A stretch of DNA of 23,251 nucleotides, taken from assembly GCA_947629995.1 (NCBI GenBank), contig CANRFX010000009.1, positions 1-23,251 of the forward strand, written 5' to 3'. Made by a program: the position numbers and the translations under genes. Position 1 is the first letter of the stretch. The number at the start of each line of letters is the position of its first letter. Shown here piece after piece: positions 22,208-23,251 of the stretch. This DNA is from an uncultured Clostridia bacterium (lineage in GTDB: Bacteria > Bacillota > Clostridia > TANB77 > CAG-508). The notes below the pieces were generated by a model, which ran no database searches, was not told the origin of the DNA, and worked only from the letters and a program-made list of their open reading frames with translations.

Positions 22208-23251
22208 TTATAAAGATTTCATCATATCTTTTATATTTATTTGTATATTTTCTTCACCATTAAAGTGATTAATTTCTAATACTCCTACAATATCAACCTT
22301 GTCTCCAATTGTGTATTCACGACCTAGATTTCCTAAATTAAATCCTATTGCGTTTATAATAATGTTGTTGTCTTTTAATGTTAATTTTAAATGTTTTCCT
22401 TCTGATAATGCTCGAATTGAATCAATTTTTAGGTTTTTAAATGCAAATACTGGCATTCTGTTTGCTTCGCCAAAAGGTTCTAATTTTTTTAAGCTTTCTA
22501 TCATTTCTTTGTTAATATTTTTTAAATCAATTTTACTATCTACTTGTATAACTGGTACAATTTCATCTGTATGGGCTTGTTTTGCAATTTCTTCAAATTT
22601 TTTCTTAAATTTTTCAAAATTTTCTTTTTTTACTGTTACTCCTACTGCCATACTATGTCCGCCAAATTTTTCGATGTAATCTGCACATTTCATTAATGCA
22701 TCATGTAAATCAAATCCTGGAATACTTCTTCCAGAACCTTTTCCAATTCCATCTTCTTCAAAACTTAACAAAATACTTGGTTTAAAATACTTTTCTGTGA
22801 TTTTAGAAGATACTATTCCAATTACTCCATGATGCCAGTTTTCTCCTCCTACTATTATAGTATTGTTTTGATCTAAATGTTGTTCTTCAATTTGTTTTAG
22901 TGCATTTTCAAATATGTTTTTTTCTGTTTCTTGTCTTGTTTTATTGTGTTCGTTTAATTTTTTTGTCAAATTATTTACATTGTTTATATTTGTAGATAAT
23001 AATAATTCTAACGCTTCTTCTGCTTTTCCCATTCTTCCACAAGCATTAATTCTAGGTGCAATTCCAAAAGATATTGTATTTGAATCTATTTTGCCATAAC
23101 CAGATGTTTTTATTATAGAACGTAATCCTATATTTTTTGTTTGTGAGATAAGCATTAATCCGGAGTTTTGCAATTACTCTATTTTCATCAATTAATGGTA
23201 CAATATCTGAAATTGTTCCTACACATACAATATCTAAATATTTTAAGTATT
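22208..23251 (-). CDS. recJ: Single-stranded-DNA-specific exonuclease RecJ, C-terminal part, one CGGA recoding site
   Basis: 5'-3' single-strand DNA exonuclease of recombination and repair. The N-terminal DHH half is beyond the window edge. Visible are the end of the DHH domain (LDIVCVGTISDIVPL and DENRVIAK), FGIAPRINACGRMGKAEEAL, the DHHA1 part with GENWHHGVIGIVSSKI, KGSGRSIPGFDLHDAL and GGHSMAVGVTV, then the OB-like C-terminus. At position 23162 the frame RVIAKL meets CGG; reading CGGA as Gly continues as LMLISQTKNIGLRSI, as expected for RecJ. Without this the gene would seem to start at an internal ATG. rel follows 21 bp downstream, preceded by AGGGGAT. Confidence 0.92.
23159..23162 (-). 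other. CGGA recoding site in recJ
   Basis: Context CTC-CGGA-TTA on the minus strand, giving V-I-A-K-L-G-L-M-L-I-S. Confidence 0.85.

Noticed and set aside
1515..23162. Random sequencing or assembly indels as the cause of the nine broken genes
   Set aside because: All 14 breaks are a net extra base at an in-frame CGG directly at a Gly codon, always oriented with the coding strand of the gene, on both strands. Identical CGG words in other phases, and NNG-G words in other contexts, show no breaks. Random or motif-driven errors should not respect the reading frame. Raw reads would settle it.
1515..23162. CGG simply reassigned to another amino acid as a triplet (as known for Trp or Gln in some Firmicutes)
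   Set aside because: A triplet reassignment would keep the frame. Here conserved sequence downstream of each site lies one base on, so the frame must move.
1515..23162. Classical programmed frameshift with slippery P-site or Shine-Dalgarno-like stimulator (RF2 type)
   Set aside because: P-site codons are diverse (Thr, Ile, Cys, Gly, Asn, Ser, Leu) and cannot re-pair in +1. I see no shared upstream purine element or downstream structure; the only constant is CGG and the pyrimidine before it.

Overview
The window is AT-rich, densely packed bacterial chromosome. Gene content points to an anaerobic, endospore-forming Clostridia-type Firmicute: a T-box leader in front of ileS, fermentative pta-ackA genes, class III (anaerobic) ribonucleotide reductase, the MurT/GatD lipid II amidation pair, Rel, and a CwlJ/GerQ spore-germination pair. 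No exact taxon can be named from the sequence alone.

The outstanding result concerns translation. Nine genes (ileS, one ackA, trxB, cwlJ, murT, gatD, a Crp/Fnr regulator, rel, recJ) look frameshifted in a plain six-frame reading. Every break is the same event. The ribosome meets an in-frame CGG and the true reading frame resumes one base later, so that CGGN corresponds to a single glycine that the protein family expects there. I count 14 such internal sites (9 CGGA, 3 CGGT, 2 CGGC) on both strands, plus a fifteenth in-frame CGG (CGGG) at the 3' end of gatD. I found no in-frame CGG read as an ordinary arginine codon in any gene of the window, while CGA, CGC and CGT are used for arginine. CGG trinucleotides in the other two phases are common and cause no break. 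This looks like a natural four-base glycine codon, or obligate +1 frameshifting at CGG, used in essential genes. CDS coordinates below are given for the decoded (shifted) genes.

Layout. 1-137: start of RNase Y (minus). 312-3762: ileS with its T-box leader and promoter (minus). 3848-4312: coiled-coil repeat protein (minus). 4500-8149: pta-ackA-ackA fermentation operon (minus), with REP-like repeats between the two ackA genes. 8157-8819: trmB (minus). 8983-9870: RluA-family pseudouridine synthase (plus). 9885-11562: ogt-trxB-trxA operon (minus). 11675-12350: cwlJ-gerQ germination operon (minus). 12444-14619: murT-gatD operon (plus). 14584-14789: large nested palindrome between convergent gatD and nrdD. 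14790-16916: nrdD (minus), diverging from a Crp/Fnr regulator (17213-17846, plus); two GTTGC-N4-GCAAC operators lie between them. 17937-19335: hisS (minus), carrying an in-frame TAA. 19339-23251: recJ-rel-metallo-hydrolase operon (minus), with recJ running off the window.

The genes cover translation, stringent response, redox and DNA repair, anaerobic metabolism, cell-wall amidation and spore germination. Because the CGG sites lie in essential housekeeping genes, and often at active-site glycines, they cannot easily be dismissed as pseudogene decay.
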